From Atrichornis clamosus (lineage: Eukaryota > Chordata > Aves > Passeriformes > Menuridae), in contig WBMZ01011700.1 in the NCBI GenBank assembly GCA_013400975.1, positions 9,025 through 73,024 on the forward strand: a stretch of DNA of 64,000 nucleotides, given 5' to 3'. The notes beneath the pieces were generated by a model that saw nothing but the letters and a program-made list of their open reading frames with translations, was not told where the DNA came from and searched no databases. Shown here one piece after another: positions 1 to 14,960 of the stretch; the first letter of the stretch is position 1, and each line of letters opens with the position of its first letter. Made by a program: the position numbers and the translations under genes.

Positions 1-60
1 AAAAAAAAAAAAAAAAATCAAAACATCCCAAATCAAAGAAAAAGAAAAAGAAAACCACAC
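1..60. repeat. A-rich low-complexity tract
   Basis: The window opens with 17 A residues, then A-rich sequence with AAAG repeats and a short CA run. It could be the tail of a retroposed element to the left or simple low-complexity DNA; the window edge prevents a decision. Confidence 0.6.
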
Positions 61-3000
61 ACACACAAAACCCCCATATCCCGTAAAGCTTATAAAGCCA
101 GATGTGATCTGGGTTGATTTTTACATCTAATGGACATTTAGTTGACATTCTGTCCTTTAAGTTGAACATTGTGTTGTTTTGTGGCCAAATGCATTTGTTT
201 CAGTTCTTACTTAGAAGTGACTTTGGTATCTGTGCTGTACTTCATTATAAAGAGACATGGAGTGCACGGTGTCTCAGTCAAGGGTCCTGCATTCCGTGCT
301 GTTTCCACTCAGCTCCCCTAAGAGTGCTTATTCCTGTAGCTTTCTGATTTGGCAGTCGTTTGTGCTGGTCAAAACAGTAGGGAGTAGGAGAAAAGGTCCT
401 CTTTTCAGCTATAGCAGAAGAAAACATCAAAATCATGTCTAAAGATATTCCCCCCTACCACCTTGAAGAAGTCTGATGGAAATGCCGTATAAAGGAAGGT
501 ATTGCCAATAAAACTCTTTTCTGTGTCCCAACCCCATCTTCTGGGGAATTTCTTCTTCACTTCCCTATCCTTTGTGCATTGATTAAATATCAAGTTAATG
601 GTTTCCTTCTGTAAAAATTGCTTCCTTGAAAATGGGCCATCCTCCTCCCTCGCAGCCTAATGACGGAAGAGTACAGATGATATTGATATAAGCTGTGTTT
701 ACTTGAATGTAGCAACTTGAAAGCCTGTGTGTGTACAGTAATCTGCCAAGTGAATAATGATTTGGTTTTACTTGTTCAATATTTCTTTCTCTCCTCTAGA
801 GAGGGGGAGGACTGAAAAACCAGTAGCAGTTACTGAAGTTAATAAGATGCATTTATAAGGTCTTTAATTAAGCCATGCAGTTTTCTTAGAAGGTACTTGA
901 ACTATTCTTTCACCCCTTCCTCTTCTGTTTCACTTTGGTGAGTACAAATAAGCTGGAGTGCAAGTGAGGTGCAGGCACTGGCTAGATACAGATCTTGGAT
1001 CCTGCTTACACACAGCGAAGTCTCAATGGAAAGTAGGAAACCAGAGGAGGGTTGAAATGGTTTGTGTGAGTTCAGCCGGCCAAGGGTGTGCTGAAAGCTG
1101 AGGCAGTGGTGAGAATTGATGTGCCAGGGCTCAGCAGGGTGAGCATGCAAGGTGTTGTTACAGCCGCTGCTCCAAATTTCATCAGTTCCTCTGGGTTTTT
1201 CTACATTGTCCTCATTTGGGCCAAATCGTAGCCTTCAGTGTGTGCACTGGCTTCCAGCTGATCTACCCCTTCCATATCTTTTGAGAGACTTAAATTGTGT
1301 ACTATAAGGCAATGAGGTACTTTGGTGAAAAGAGGAATTTAGACCAGTATCTGGTTTTCTAGTTTCCTTTGGCGCTAAGTTTTCAAGTCCAATTTGAAGA
1401 GGTGTTCCTGGTAAAGAGCTGTGCTTAAGCTTGTGCTCAAAATGAATTCTTGACCTGGAGCTTTTACATAGAGAATGGTTTTTGCATGTGTATAAGCAAG
1501 TGCTCAAAATGGATTCCTGATTCACAGCTTGAAACTGAGGAATGACAGAGAGAAAAAGAGATGTGAAAGAGGGAGGGATATTAACCTTATCATTTCCTTT
1601 GCTCTTTTGCTGTTTCTGTTGGTCCAAGCTCCACATTTCTAAGCAGTGTTAAGTGAAAAAATGAGGAGTTCGGCACAATGTGTTAGTCGTGCAGGATTCT
1701 AAGGGCTGTTCTGAGGATGAATCAAAGGAAAGTTTCAGGTGGAGTAGAAGAATGCAGAAATAGTGAGAGTCTGTCCTTTCCTTACTCCCATTTTTCAGGT
1801 GGCTTCCAGAAATACTTATGCCAAGTTTACTGTGCCTAATTCTGCTCTTTTGTGGTTGCATGTTAAGTAACTGTGGCAACGAAGCAGTTGAGCAAGATGG
1901 AAAAGTCACAGAATGTGTTAGAAAGTGGGTGCTGGAAATGTTACCCGGTGGTTCCAAATGACTACGATCAACTTGCATTTTCTTGAAAATACCTATTTTT
2001 CTACAGACAACTTGGCTGGATGTTACTTGGATTATGTGAGGCATAGCTGGTGTTCGAGGTGTTATTCATTATGTCTGTGGATGCTTCGTTAATGAATCTC
2101 TGGGTCAGCGAGAGAGTACAGAGGGATGAAGCAATCCTGAGTCAGCGCATCCCTGTGACGATGCAGGAAGCTGTCCGGTGGGCAGCAGGTTGTTCAAGAG
2201 GCTTACTGTGCTTGGCACTGGATGTAGCTGTAGGCAGACAGACAGGGGGCGAGGGAAAGTCCATCAGTCCACACATGGAAATGTAAAACCTTCTCCAGAA
2301 GCTTGGTGCCACGATTACTGTAGGGCACCTGCTCCATCCCTCGGCGAGCGAAGTGCAGAGCTCTTGCCTCATCCCGAGGGCAGTGAGTGAGTATTGCTGG
2401 GAACATGCATGTGAGGGCAGGGATGAGGAACCCCCAGGAGAGGCAGTGCCGATTCGTTCTCCTTCGAAGCCATCTGTTGCCACCATGGCATTGAGGACAG
2501 GAACTCAGAGGCTGTTGGCTGTTACGATGAAAATACCCATGAAGGCAGAGGCTCAGGAGGTGTTACCAGAGAAGGCGATGTGTTCCCTGGAAGGTGTCCT
2601 GAGTCACCACTGAGTGGACAGAATGCTGTATATGCCTGGTGAAACCCCTCACGTGTATTTCTGCAGCACTTTGGTGTGATTTTCCAGCCTTGGCCACAAG
2701 CTTGGTGTGAAATCACCACCACTGTTGTCTGGGCAGGCATGGCTTCCTTCCACAGGAGTAGTTTCCCCAGAGATAAAGGAGAACCAGTTGAGAGCAGTCT
2801 TGGAAAAATCCAATTCCCTAGAAGGTGAAAACTGGAAATAAAACAATACAGAGCCTGGAAGATAATGAAATAGAAGAGCCACAACATAATTAACAGGTGC
2901 TTTGGTTGCCTTTTACCAGTTGGCTGTCAGATTTTGCTCCTTGAAGAGGTGTTCACTTTTTATTGAATCAAAACTTCCTTGACATTTCTTACTCTGTTCT

Positions 3001-6000
3001 TACAGGCACAAGAAGTGATGCTGTGTTTACAGAGGAATGCACCCACGCAGGTGTCTGGCCAGTGGCTCTTCCCCAGTTTCACCCCACCTCTTGACAGGCA
3101 GTCGACTCCTACATTGCTTACCCCACACTGGCCCATCTGCAGTGGTGCTGCCTGTCCCCTCCCTGGTTTTGAGATCCTGCTTTAAAGGAGCATCTCTCTG
3201 TGGACCCATGAGCACCTCCTCTGCTCCCTGAGCTGCTTCACCGGGGCTCTGCCTGACAGGCATCAGCTCAGGAGGCTCCTGCTGTTGCATTAAGTTGTTT
3301 GCTCAATTGTTTAACAAAGTGCTTTTAATGGAAACATAAAACCGGATAGAAATACAAAGCCTAATGGAATAATCTCTTAATTGCAGTGCTGTAAATGACT
3401 ATTCAGCACATGATTACTGTACTTTCAGGGGGAACAGCGAGGAGGAAAGAATATTGAATGAAAGAGACTAAACACTTCAGCTGCTAAGAATGATGATTTA
3501 TTGCCAATCTGAGCATCAGGCTAAGCAGAGCAAATAAACTGACAATAGTAAGTGCTTTTGAAGGTAGAAATTGCCTCATTCAGGGTATTCACTGTGTGCA
3601 ACATGTAAATTCTACCAGGATAAAAGCACAAAGAGTGATTAATTAATAGTGGCAAGATACTCATGCATGCAGTGTCCTTAGGCAACCCAGAAAAAGTATT
3701 AATCAGCACATTGCCCAATTATTGGCAGATAACTCCTGGTATGTAGTAGTTTGCTATTTCAGCTAGAAAATGTATTGTTCCACTGCCTCCCTGTAAAAAT
3801 CATGGGGTTTGCTGTGTTATGTGGTTCACAGAAAATACCTCGTGTTTTTAAGCAGCGAAGGAGGCACATTGACATTATCAATTTTTGGTCTTGTTCCATT
3901 TTTTTGGTATTGTTCAAGACACATTAGTCCTTGCAGAAGCTGTGTCCATCCTTTGGATATCTCACCTAGGTTAGACGGCAGCAGGTAAAAAACATATTAG
4001 CTCGGTATTGAGCCAGTCATTGATTTGGTGTACAGCTGTGTGCTCTCCAGAACAGGGCATGGTTATCAGCGAATGTGTTCTCCAGGAGCACATGCTGCTC
4101 AGGGAGGCAAGGTGAGCGCTTTGGAAGTGGCCTTGCTGGTTCCCACCAGCACTGCCCTTTCCCATGATTTAGTGCCTGGTTTCCCAGTGCTGCCCAAGAG
4201 CAAGGACGCCTGAGTTCATCTGCCTGCAGAAGCCCCTCTGTTGCTCAGGCCTGTCTTTGCACGTCCTGGACATGCCCCGTGCCTGTTGGGCTCTCCCCGG
4301 TGCACACAGATGCAGACCCAGCACCACCCTTGCAGCCGGCAGGTCCGAGAGATTGCCAGTGTTTGCAGTGGGTCTGAGCACTGCCAAAGCCGTGCTGCTG
4401 TCCCGTGGGAACTGGAGCTGCCTGTTGCTTTTGGTCTGAGCCAGAGGGTGATGTTCCCACTGCCTGCACGCAAGTGTGCCTAATGATGGTGGAGCTGAGC
4501 ACTTCGCTGTTCCTCATCCTGCTTCCAATACCAGGGGGAAAAGAGATGCCTTCAAATAGAGGTTCAGATGATGTGACGAAAGTGTTTTAATTTTTTTTTT
4601 TTAATTTGAAAATTAGCAAGGTGTTGAATAAATACATATAGAATTGCAAGGGAAAAGTATTTGTAGCTGGTTTATTATTATTATTCTTTAAAGGGATAGC
4701 TTTTTGTTGTTGCTAAAAGCAATAGCTTGTGTAAATTTTCTTAAAAAGCAGGAAAGAGGAAAGATAAGATACTTCAGAGTGTATTTTGGAGGGGTATGTG
4801 CTTTGCAGTGTGCATTAGGCATGCATCAGTACCTGCCTAATGCACCCTGTCATGGATTATTGCTCTTGCTTAGATTGAACACTTGCCAAGTTCTTTCAAA
4901 TGACAATGAGATGCTTTGTTCAGGCTGATGATTCGATTGCAGTTTGAAACTCCAGCACAGAGAGGTACTCAGCTACAGAGCATGTGCACCTCTGAATAAA
5001 ATCGAGCAACAGATACAAACCATAAGAAAATCAGCAGGCACTTATGTGTATAGATGAAAAAAATCAGAAAATACCTCTGGAATAATTATAGTCTGGCAGA
5101 GACTGCAGGAAAGACTTTTAAATAGGCTTTTCAATGTATAAACAGATCTTTTCAACAAACATTGCTAATCTTGTTATGCTTCTACATAGTCCTTGCTATG
5201 CAGATAAGACTTGTCCAACCTGTTACTTGGTACATGCTGTTATGTAAGTGGAAAACTCAGAAGAATAGAAACCTTTCTTTCATGCATGATGTGCTTGCTG
5301 CTAATTCCTATGAAAGTATGAAACAATTTCGCTCTTTAATATTCTCTAATTTTTCTTAGTCACAATTCTATTATAGTACTGTCCTGTTCATAGCATGTTA
5401 GATCTGATTTAGTCAAATGCTTGGGAAGGATTTACACGGAGAATGTTTCACAAGAAATATTGTAGATTTGCTCGTGCTTAATAGGTTGCAGGGGATTAAA
5501 GATTCAGGAGGCAGAGATGCACATATCCATATTTCTGAGACGGTTTCAAATGCTCATGTTTGAGGGGTTTGCTTTTGTTGTGCCTCACAGCAAATTAAAC
5601 TACTCGTAGCACTTGATGTGTAATTTATTCTTTGAACAGCTTCAGGTTTGCAGCCAGGAAAGGGGCAAACATCTCAGGGAGATGTTATGTTCTTTTACAT
5701 GTTGGACTCTATTTGCCTTGAGCTGTCTGACAGCATTTAGAATAAGCTTGGTGAAGTCAGGTCTTTAAAAAACAGAGGGTTTGGGGAAGGCTAAGGGAAC
5801 TAAGCTAAGCTGAGCTGTGTGTGAAATGAGAATTTGGCAATACACGTATGTTGTAGCACCTTGGACCACATGGCAGGGTGACTGATGGGCTTGGGAACTG
5901 CTTGGCAGAGCATGGACAAGGTCAGCTGATAGCAGGTTCCTATGGAAAACCAGTGACGTTCACTGGTCTGGGTGTACAGGGATGGTAGCTATGTGAGAAG

Positions 6001-6254
6001 TGTTGTGTGAGAAGAGATTTAAAATGCAGACGCATGAAGCAGCTGCTCACTAAACATTTCAGGTTTTCTTTTACCAAGTGTGTGTCTTGTTAAAATTCTT
6101 TTTTCAGTATAGTGGAGAACAATAAGGTTGGGGGGTTTTTAGTGGCATTTAGGAAGTTCTGTAAAATCAATTAACAAAAGGCATGTCCACTTGAATAATT
6201 TTAGTGTAGTCCTAAGGTGAAAAATTTACTGCGTTTGACTTTTTGTACTTGCAG

Positions 6255-6350
6255 TAAGCATTTCAGTTATTTTTTAGTTCAGTACAGTTTAGTATTTTAT
6301 ATTTATCAGTTTAGTTTAGTATTTTATATTCAGTTAAGCATTTCAGTATA
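6255..6350. repeat. AT-rich interleaved direct repeats
   Basis: TAAGCATTTCAGT occurs at 6255-6267 and 6335-6347. Between these copies AGTTTAGTATTTTATATT occurs twice (about 6286 and 6313). This looks like a small local duplication within the intron. No function is evident. Confidence 0.6.
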
Positions 6351-9300
6351 CTTTTAAAGAACTGAGTAGTAAAATAGATTGTAAGACTTGAATCCTTGCT
6401 TTAACTTGCAAAATTATTTCACATGGAAAATCAAACATTGTTTTTCTGAAATTTAATAGCTGATATCACCTGGATTTTTTTTTTTACATTGTTTAACTTG
6501 CTTTTTATCTTAAGACCTTTTAACTGAGAGAGTTCTTTGAAAGGTTTATCATTTTTGAGGATCCTGGAAAAACTGTAAGTGGTTTAGAGGGGACCATTGG
6601 GCTTTGCTTTACTGTGTAATTCTGTGCTACATCAAGAGTAAAATGTTTGGGTCCTGAAGAAATAGTAGGTCTAAGCAATCATGGTTTAATTTCCTGTAAT
6701 CAGTAAGATGGAAATATATGTGTGAATCAAAATCTTATAAATGTGGGAAAAAATGAATTAAAATAGGTCTAGGAAATTAATATTAAAGGTAAAAATGCTT
6801 TTTCTTGATCCCTTAATTATTTGGCTCTCTTTCAAACAGTGCTAGTTTACAACAGCCTTTTTACATAATCTCTCAGGTCTCCAAGGTTTATTAGGAAAGG
6901 ACATTATTTTGGAGCATATTTTTAAGAACTAGAAACCCAATTTCATTTTTACGTTCTGCTTTTTGTACATTACTCCTGCGAATGCACAGTTCTCTTGCTG
7001 CCTTTAAACCTATTGACTGTACTGAACAACAATAATAACAAAGAAGGTACTTCAAGGCAAAAGCAAATGAACAGGTAGGATAGATTTTATGTAAGGTGGA
7101 ATGTAAGTTGCACCCTGTGCATTTTCCCAAGCAAGTCTACAACAGTTCATCCCAGGTGCTGGATTTCTGCCATTGAGATGAGGAATTCAGAGGCAGATGG
7201 GTACAGTGGGAGATTTCATGCACCACTTCACTGAAGGAAGCCTTCAGACTGATGGGGCAGCAGCTGGTAACCACTTCTGACTATTCAAGTATGCCTTGTC
7301 AGCCTTAGAGATAGGGATACTTTGCTCGTGGTGGGTGAGTTGATGAAACATCACAGTCCTGGCCTCCGTGTTTCTGCTGGGGAACGCCTCACTGCTGGAC
7401 AGCTGTGCATGCATGTACAGACAGCTCTGAAGGGCTTGCTGCTCACCACATAGTAGTTACCCTGTGCCTGTGCTCATACAGCTGATTTAAAGAGCTGTAG
7501 CAGAAAGATTTGGCATAGAGATAATAGCTGAACCCATGCACTGAAGTGCAGAGTGCTGGAGGATCTGTCCAGTCTTGACAAAATTTGAGTTTTGGCACTC
7601 TTCCACTGATCTTACTTGTCACGTGATTTTCCTGAGCTGGAGTTTGTAAGTTAATGAGTTAAATTTATTTCTGTGTCTCAGGCTGACTTAAACAACCGGG
7701 AGAAATGCATGATGTTTTTTATTGTAAGTGACATTTAGATAATCAGAGGAGGAAACACTGTGGGAGGGGATAATGCTGCAGGGCAGTCCATTCCCAAGTA
7801 GTGAGAGTTGTTCCAGGTGCTGTTATCTTGGTGGAGAGCAGAACGTGTCAGACTGGGTCTCAAATGGGTCTACTCACCTTTATTTTTCTTGCTGCCTGCC
7901 TACTGCCTGAACACCGACTTATCCAAACAAATTGTCACTGTGCTGCTCTGACATGGCCACGTGTGAGTTCATGTCTACGTGTTTAGTTCACAGCAGTTGC
8001 CAAGCACTTTAGCTTCGTTTCCATCAAGGGGAAAAACCCACCTTGCAGCCAGCTCCAGGTGCTGCGGAGGCAGGGTAGGTGCTGCTGGCAGAGTTGCTGC
8101 AAGAGCAGCTGGGGCCCAGGGCTGGGGACCCCCCTGCCAGCTTGCCTGCGCTTGCCCTGTGGCAAGCCGGGAATAATGCCAGGTTGCATTTTGTGGTGGA
8201 CGAGAGACTGCGTGACTGCATCTGACTTTTAAATCCATGAAAATGGGGAAAAGTCACTTCTAAGAGAATTGTGAGTGACTCAGGTTCCCCTCTCTGTTGG
8301 AGCAGGATCTGCTCAGCAGGGAATGCCGCTTCTCCACACGAGCGGATTCTCAGACAAAGCCAGGATGTAGCACGCTGTCAGAGGGATCTGGGTGTGCCAG
8401 CTGAGTTTGGCCAGATTGGTCCTGGGTCTGAGAGCTCTCTGTGGGAGGAGGCGCTTGGGGCCATGTGAAAATGTTTGCTCAGCTGTGCAACAGAGGAGTG
8501 TAGCTGTGTTAGCGGCAAAGTGAAGCCTCCCATTTTGATACAGAGTGAAGTTTAGAATAACGTTTTTCACTGTCACCTCTGCAAAGTAAACGCAGTCATT
8601 TGGGCAGGTGTCTTACCTGCATCCTGACAAGGCTAACTTGCTGACGACGTGAGAAGAGGCATGGATGGGCTTCTCTTGTCTGCAAAGGCTGCTCACAGAG
8701 AAGCTCAGTCTTGTCATGGTTGGGTCACCACCATCAAGGCTGACTGGCTCTCAAAACCTGGGGGGTTAGTCCTGGGCCCAGGTCCTATCCTAGGCTGCAC
8801 TTCTAGAGCCGCCCCGTCAGCTGCAGCCCAGGCGCCAGCAGCTTTGCCTGAATCTTTCTGTGCATAGGCAGTCACTGAAACAGCACGTGAGTTGCAGATC
8901 TTTACTCACCTACCCGAAAAGACACACGTGCCTTCAGGGTTGAATGGCAGCCGCACCACTCACGTGGCTTGGGGAAATCCTGGGATGTGTGCCTGAGACT
9001 GCTGTGTACAGAACGCCTTGCAGAGGCGAAGTAGTCAGGATTTTTCATGGCACGTACCTGGTAATTTAAATTTTTCACATTTCCTGCTTTGCCTGCCACA
9101 TCCAGAACAAACAAAGCCTTAAATTCATCAACTTGTCTGCTTTCCTTGTAATTACACTTCACACAATCACACCTTCTTAAAAGCCCTTCTGGTGTATTTG
9201 CATTTAGATGGAGAATGACTGCTTTCGTGTTTCCCGGCTAACTTACAATTAACACCTTTTCTGACAGCGTTCTGTTAACGTCACGTACATGGGAGAGGCT

Positions 9301-12300
9301 GAAAGCCTGGGTTACTTTACAGACTTCATTTCTGCAGCATCACAAGTGGAGAGACTGCCTCTTGATTTGTTCAGGTCTTCAGCTATGGCAACATAGCTAC
9401 ATGCTCTGTAGTTGTCATGATTTTCCAGATTTTCTAAGCTGCTGTTTTAGGTGGCTGTTCACGACTAAATAATAGCTAGATTTTAAACATTTCAGGGTGT
9501 GAGGGAAAGTCCAAGTCATAAATTTTTCACTTTTTTGCCTTTTTTAAGTAGGCACAAAAGAGGTTGTTACTGTCAGTTATTTGCATCTTTTGACAAATCT
9601 TCTTTTTTCTCCTTTGAGATTTCTGTGGTTTGTGGACCATAGCCTGAAAAATCTTGGGGTGTATTTTTCAGTGTATAGCCATTTGGGGTTTTAGGCTCAA
9701 TTCTATGAAGGATCTATCATGTTTGAGGAACATCTGAGAGTTCCCAATTCCTGCTAAAGTTGCTGGGCGCTGCAGGGGCTCGATTCTTCTCAGGAAAGAT
9801 CGGGCTTACTCCTGGGAACTGCTTGATGATCAAAGGCCTATTGATGCTGAAAGGAAGCAAAAACCTTTTAATGGCTGAGTAATGAATATAATTTTAAACT
9901 TGGCAACAGTGGTAGGAAACAAGTAAGTAAGAATTTGAAGCCAAAGATTACCATAGGAGAGGCTGAGTGAGAAGATGATTAATGTTAGAGAAGTAGAACT
10001 GCTTTTTTTTTTTTTCTGGCAAAAGCCAAATTAGCTTCTACTTAGCAAAGTGGCAATTCCCTTCTGCCTGTTACAACATTCCAGCCTTCTCTACTTCAAT
10101 TTTTTTGTGTAACCTAGGGGGCTCTTTGTTTAAACATAGGAAGAGGTGTATTTGGGGTCATTTTTCCATATGCTTTGAAGGAATGTTTGCGGCAGTGCTG
10201 CATTTGCTTGTACCATTGTTTTTGTTCCAAAATATTTGACAGGAGGTTTCTTAGAATCATTGTGGATTAAGAGGTGGGCTGTGACGCCTTAATCTCTCTT
10301 GCTCATTGAGTCTAATGCTGCTGTCATACAGTCAGTGAAAAGGGCAGGATAGACTAAATGATTTGAAGGAGCTAGAGGAAGCAAAATCTTGAAAAGCAAA
10401 TTCCAATTCGTATTACTTCAGTGTGAAAATATGTATTTTTGGGAAGCATGTGCCAAAGATAATTGATGATGATGCAGAAAATAATTTACTGTCTGTACCA
10501 TCTGTTCTACTTCTGCCCTGTGTTTTTTTCTTATCATTTGTGTATGTTCAAACTGTGTATTTTCTGTGAAATAGCATTTGATGCGAAACAGAACTTAAAA
10601 AATTCAGCAAGTCACAACTTGATGATATTTCCATAAAGGAAAGGAAACAAAGGTTGGGGTGAGGCATTTTTTGATGCTGTTTGGTATTAACTGTAATATT
10701 GTCCCTTCATCTGCTCATGTTGCAGTCACTGTCAGGCTGCTTAGGTGATACCAGTATGAGAGCTGAGCACAGCTGTGATGTTCAGGAACTTTCTGTGCCA
10801 TGCTTTTATCCATGTTTCTTTTCAATCTGATGGGCTGATGAATGAAACTGCATATTTAATCTTTATAGATGTGATCCTGGCTCCATAAATTGGTGGCAAT
10901 TCTTCTGTGGAAACTTTAGTAAGAAGAGGTCTGGGTTGCTGCAGTGAGGCTGTTGTGATACATCCATGTGATCTCTGTTTAATTGTTTTTGGGGGTGATG
11001 TGTCTTGCCTTAAATAAGAACACATCTCTCAATCATGAGAAATGTTGATCAGCAGTTTCTCAAGATAAAAAAAAACGAATTTTAATGATAAAACAACTTC
11101 AATAAATTTGTAATTTCCTGCAGTTGTGCTAAAATGAAATCTTCTCTGTCAGTGTTTCAGAGGAAGAGGTTCTGCACGTTGAGAGGGAAGTTGAGTTGCT
11201 TTTGTGTATTTGCTTTTTAGCCTTTCTCCACCTCCCTTCCCTGCTCCTGGATAATTCCTTTTGGGAGCCAGCACTAGATCTTCTTACAATTAAAGCAGAT
11301 TTTTATTTTCAATGAGTTTTCATTTGGAGAACACATGGGACAGAAGAGGCAGAATTTCTTCCTGCACCAATCTATTTTTTAAAAATGTTGTCATGGTCTG
11401 GATTGTCACATATCAGCATTGAAACTCTGTAGTAAATGATTGGCATGTCACTGAGAGAGGCTTCAGAGCATGTTGGTATTTTAGGGCTTCTGTTACAGAC
11501 CCAAGCCTGGATGATGTCGTGGGTCAGGGAGTGTGCTTTGCTGAACTTCCTGAACCAAACCCCTTGTTAGGGGAACACTGGTTCCTTCTTCACTACCTTC
11601 TTCAACTTGGACTGCTTTGAGTTTAGGAGTATTTTACTGTTTCAGTCTGTAGCAAAGCAGACTTGGTGTGGGGGTGATTTGTGCATGTGTCTCCCAACTC
11701 CCAGGCTTCCATGTGCTTGGTGTGTTGGTGCCAAGTCTCGAGGTCCAGTTTCCCAAAGCATTTCCGCAAACTAGTAAGGAAGAGCTTGGGGGTGGTTTTA
11801 AGGTGTTTTTTGAGTTCTTATTCTAGGAAAATCTAAATCTCAAAGCTGCGAGGCTGGAGAGGTTCCTGAAGAACAGGAGCTGGGGTTCTCCCTGCAGCTT
11901 TGGCAGTAGCAGGGTTGGAGCTACACAGGCACGAGGGACATCCTGCCGGAGCCTGGCAGACGGTGTCTCCACACCGGTTTCCTTGCTGGCGCCTGGCAGG
12001 CCATGGAGACCTCCTCTCCTCTTGGCACAGGGCCACTCAGGGCCTGAGCTGACCGTGGCTCTCAGAGGCTTTCTGCCTGCCTTCCTAATACTTGACCTTA
12101 GGGTAGCTGTTGTATGACTTACAGCATAGCCCAGGTTTTCAAAAGCTTTGAAGACAGTTCTGACAAATCCCCTCAATGGCCAGGTGAATGATGGGCAGAA
12201 ATGGTGTCTGCACCGGTGTTGAGAGTAGGATATTGACAGGCTTATCTTAAAAAATGGGCATTTCAGTAGGCAGCAGACACTTGTGCTCTGAATTCAGAAT

Positions 12301-12905
12301 GCTATCTAGTGCAATACAACCTATTTTTTAAACATAAAAGACCTTCAGAATGAGGCGGCGTGCATGTAAACGTGATACCTATATGATGAAATGAGTTTCA
12401 GCTCTTGTCTTCAGGTAGTTTAAGGTCTTGTCTGAAAGATAGAGAAGGGAGGGCTGCTGCTCTCAACTACATGATGAAATAAGTAGCTACTCAGTGTTTT
12501 TTCTCTTATCTTTCTGCTTTTAAAACTATCACTCTTGTTCAATGAAGTTGGAGGAAAACTCGGAATGAAAATTGCTTTGACCCGATTCAGATGGGGAGGC
12601 AGAGGGTGGATGGTGATCCCAAATGACAAAGGGGAGGGGAATGACCCCTGGCCTGGCTGCCGGGGCGGCCAGCTGTCCATGGCCAGTGGCCTGGGCCACT
12701 TAGTCCCCATGAGGGCATGAAGCTGTCTGCAGTAGAACCAAGGCTTGTTGAACCTCACCGAGCAGTGCCTGGTACCCCTGTACGTGTGCGAGTGCCTGTA
12801 TCCGCCAGGCTGTTCCCCAGCAGGCACCTTCCTCTCTCTTAAACCTGCAGGAACTGACCTTACGGCAAAAAGGCGGTGTCCCTGCCCCTCCCCTCTGCCC
12901 TTCCA

Positions 12906-12922
12906 CTCTCTCTCTCTCTCTC
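12906..12922. repeat. (CT)n microsatellite
   Basis: A short pure CT run inside the 5' intron, followed by a CCACACAC stretch. It also creates spurious Ser/Leu and Arg/Glu open frames on both strands. Confidence 0.8.
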
Positions 12923-14960
12923 CACACACTCTTTAGAAAGAATTTATTGCTGAAGAGAGCTTGGGGTCAAGGAAGGTTCAGGGAAAGAAAAGGCCTTTAG
13001 AGGTATTAACAGCTGCTGACTTTGCAGCAAGCTGCACGTAAGTTGTTTTACATTCAGTGTCGGGGTACATATGGGAAACATAGCTACTTCTCATCATAAA
13101 TATTATTGTTGCAAGAGACTCAAGTGGTTTAGGGTTTTCCTTTTGTTTGAACCTGATGAGAACCTCTGAGCAAAACAACTTGATTGCTCTGAATTTGGAT
13201 GCTTGCCAGCCTAGAAATAGAAGGACATCCGTAATCCACATGGATGTAGCACAGTGTTTTAGTAGAAAGCATTTTGCAGGGTCATAATACGTGGCCTGGC
13301 TTTTTGGGAGAACCATTCACTTTAAAAAATCATTTGCAAGCATACAATTTTGAATAGTAGATATAGCCAAGATTGCTTCTAATCTGCCTTGTAATTCCTC
13401 CTAAATTTTGTCCTTTATGGTTGGTGTCTCTCACACCTGAATGCACAAAGCTTTCCTGGCACACACAGGGCAACTGCCCAACGAGCTACTTATAGATAGG
13501 AAATTGCACACATGAAAAATGACATCAGATGCACAGGGGAAATGCTTCTATTACACAGTTTGTAACAGAAGGATTGTATGTATTTACTAAACCAGTGGTC
13601 TGTGATTCCTGTTTTCTTCTTTTTTGTTTTATAAATGTTTCAAATGGTTTGCATTGTTGGCAGAAGTAGGATACATAAATCTTACTGGACAGTTCTGTTT
13701 TGCTATATTTGGAAACAGTTCAGCACTAGCAAAGTTGGAAACTATGCTAAATGTGCACAGTCTAACCCCTGAATATGTTTTTCTGTCTTAGTGGTACAAG
13801 TACATCCTTGCTGCAGTTCCATATATAGAAATTAGCCATTTGACAGCATCTCTTTCCAGAGCTCCCATTGAGTCAGGAAACCCCCTCTGCAGCAGTCAAA
13901 CCTCCTGGTTAACAACTAGAGCAAAGCCAGCCCTCTGCCTCTCCTTTAGGGATGATTAAACTTTCAGCAGCTGATTATTGGTGCAGTATTTGGGAAAATG
14001 TCACCGATGGAGAAGACAAGGCTCTTCCCTTGCAAACTGGGACAGTTGAGAATTTGAGTGTATGAAGAAGAATATAGGAATTGTGTGTATACAGTAGACT
14101 GTGCAGTAGAGTAGAAATAGGAGAGGAGAGAAATGCTTGCTTGCTTTTTCCTCCCCAGTGTCTACAAAGATTAGACATTCCCTAGTTTTGGAGTAGTATT
14201 TTGCAGAGAAGGTGTAGTTTAAAGGGTCTGGTTTTCTGTGAAGTCGTTCTGCTGTGTGTGTCCCACAACTTTATTGATGCTTTGGTGTGGGACTGGTGGA
14301 ATTGAGTGCATGCATATGTGGCTGAGGAGGAACAGGGGAATTTGACCTGGTGTTTTCCAAATTTCTGAGAGCTTCTTTCTAAATACATTTGCCTGATTCT
14401 TTAAATGCAATGTTGTGGTTTTCCAGGTGAGCAGTTTTCAGGCCTGTTTATTGCCACATAGTGTTGCCTTGTTTTTTGCCAAGTAAGCAAAGCTCAATAT
14501 TTGGAAGTGGCAACACCTTCAAAATGTTGGATTCTCTTTTAATCTCTGGTGAAGAGTGGGGTGGAAGTCTGAAGGAGAATGAGAAGGGTGATTCTTCACA
14601 GTGATCGTTGCAAGCAGATTTGCCAGCTTGTGTGCTTATCACCCCCATTGACTGCTTCTCAAATGATTTCACAATAAAGTGGGGAGATAGTTTTTCTCCC
14701 ACCACTCTGCATGAAGAATGGTATCAGAAGTAAAAATCACTGAGAAGGATGCACGTACCTTGTGTGTGACATTACTGTGTTGTGCAGCAAATACTTGATG
14801 TAACGGATTTGTCAGCTGTAACCATTGAGTGGATTTCAAAATCACTTTCATTCTGGATATATACTGTTGTCTGAAAGCCAGGGGTTTTGCACAAAGTAGA
14901 TTCTTGTTGATAACACTGGTGTACAGTGTTAATCATCTTTTCTTTCTCTCCTTCCTAAAG

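Larger units (their letters stand above)
1..14960 (+). other. AFF1: 5' intron of AFF1 (upstream of first coding exon found)
   Basis: No coding exon could be recognised in these 15 kb. Exon 1 begins in the middle of a codon, so an upstream exon must exist. In human AFF1 the preceding exon is tiny and carries the start codon, and I found no convincing counterpart, so it is probably to the left of the window. The longest open frames (131-169 codons, for example 12420-12929 minus) have low-complexity or random composition and no family resemblance. The stretch is AT-rich with only modest GC-rich patches, such as 8040-8170 and 11930-12060, and nothing resembling a strong CpG-island promoter. Confidence 0.75.

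Noticed and set aside
12420..12929. 169-codon minus-strand open frame in the 5' intron
   Set aside because: It is rich in Pro, Ser and Arg from simple CT/GA-rich DNA, lacks recognisable domains, and has no conserved neighbours or splice context.
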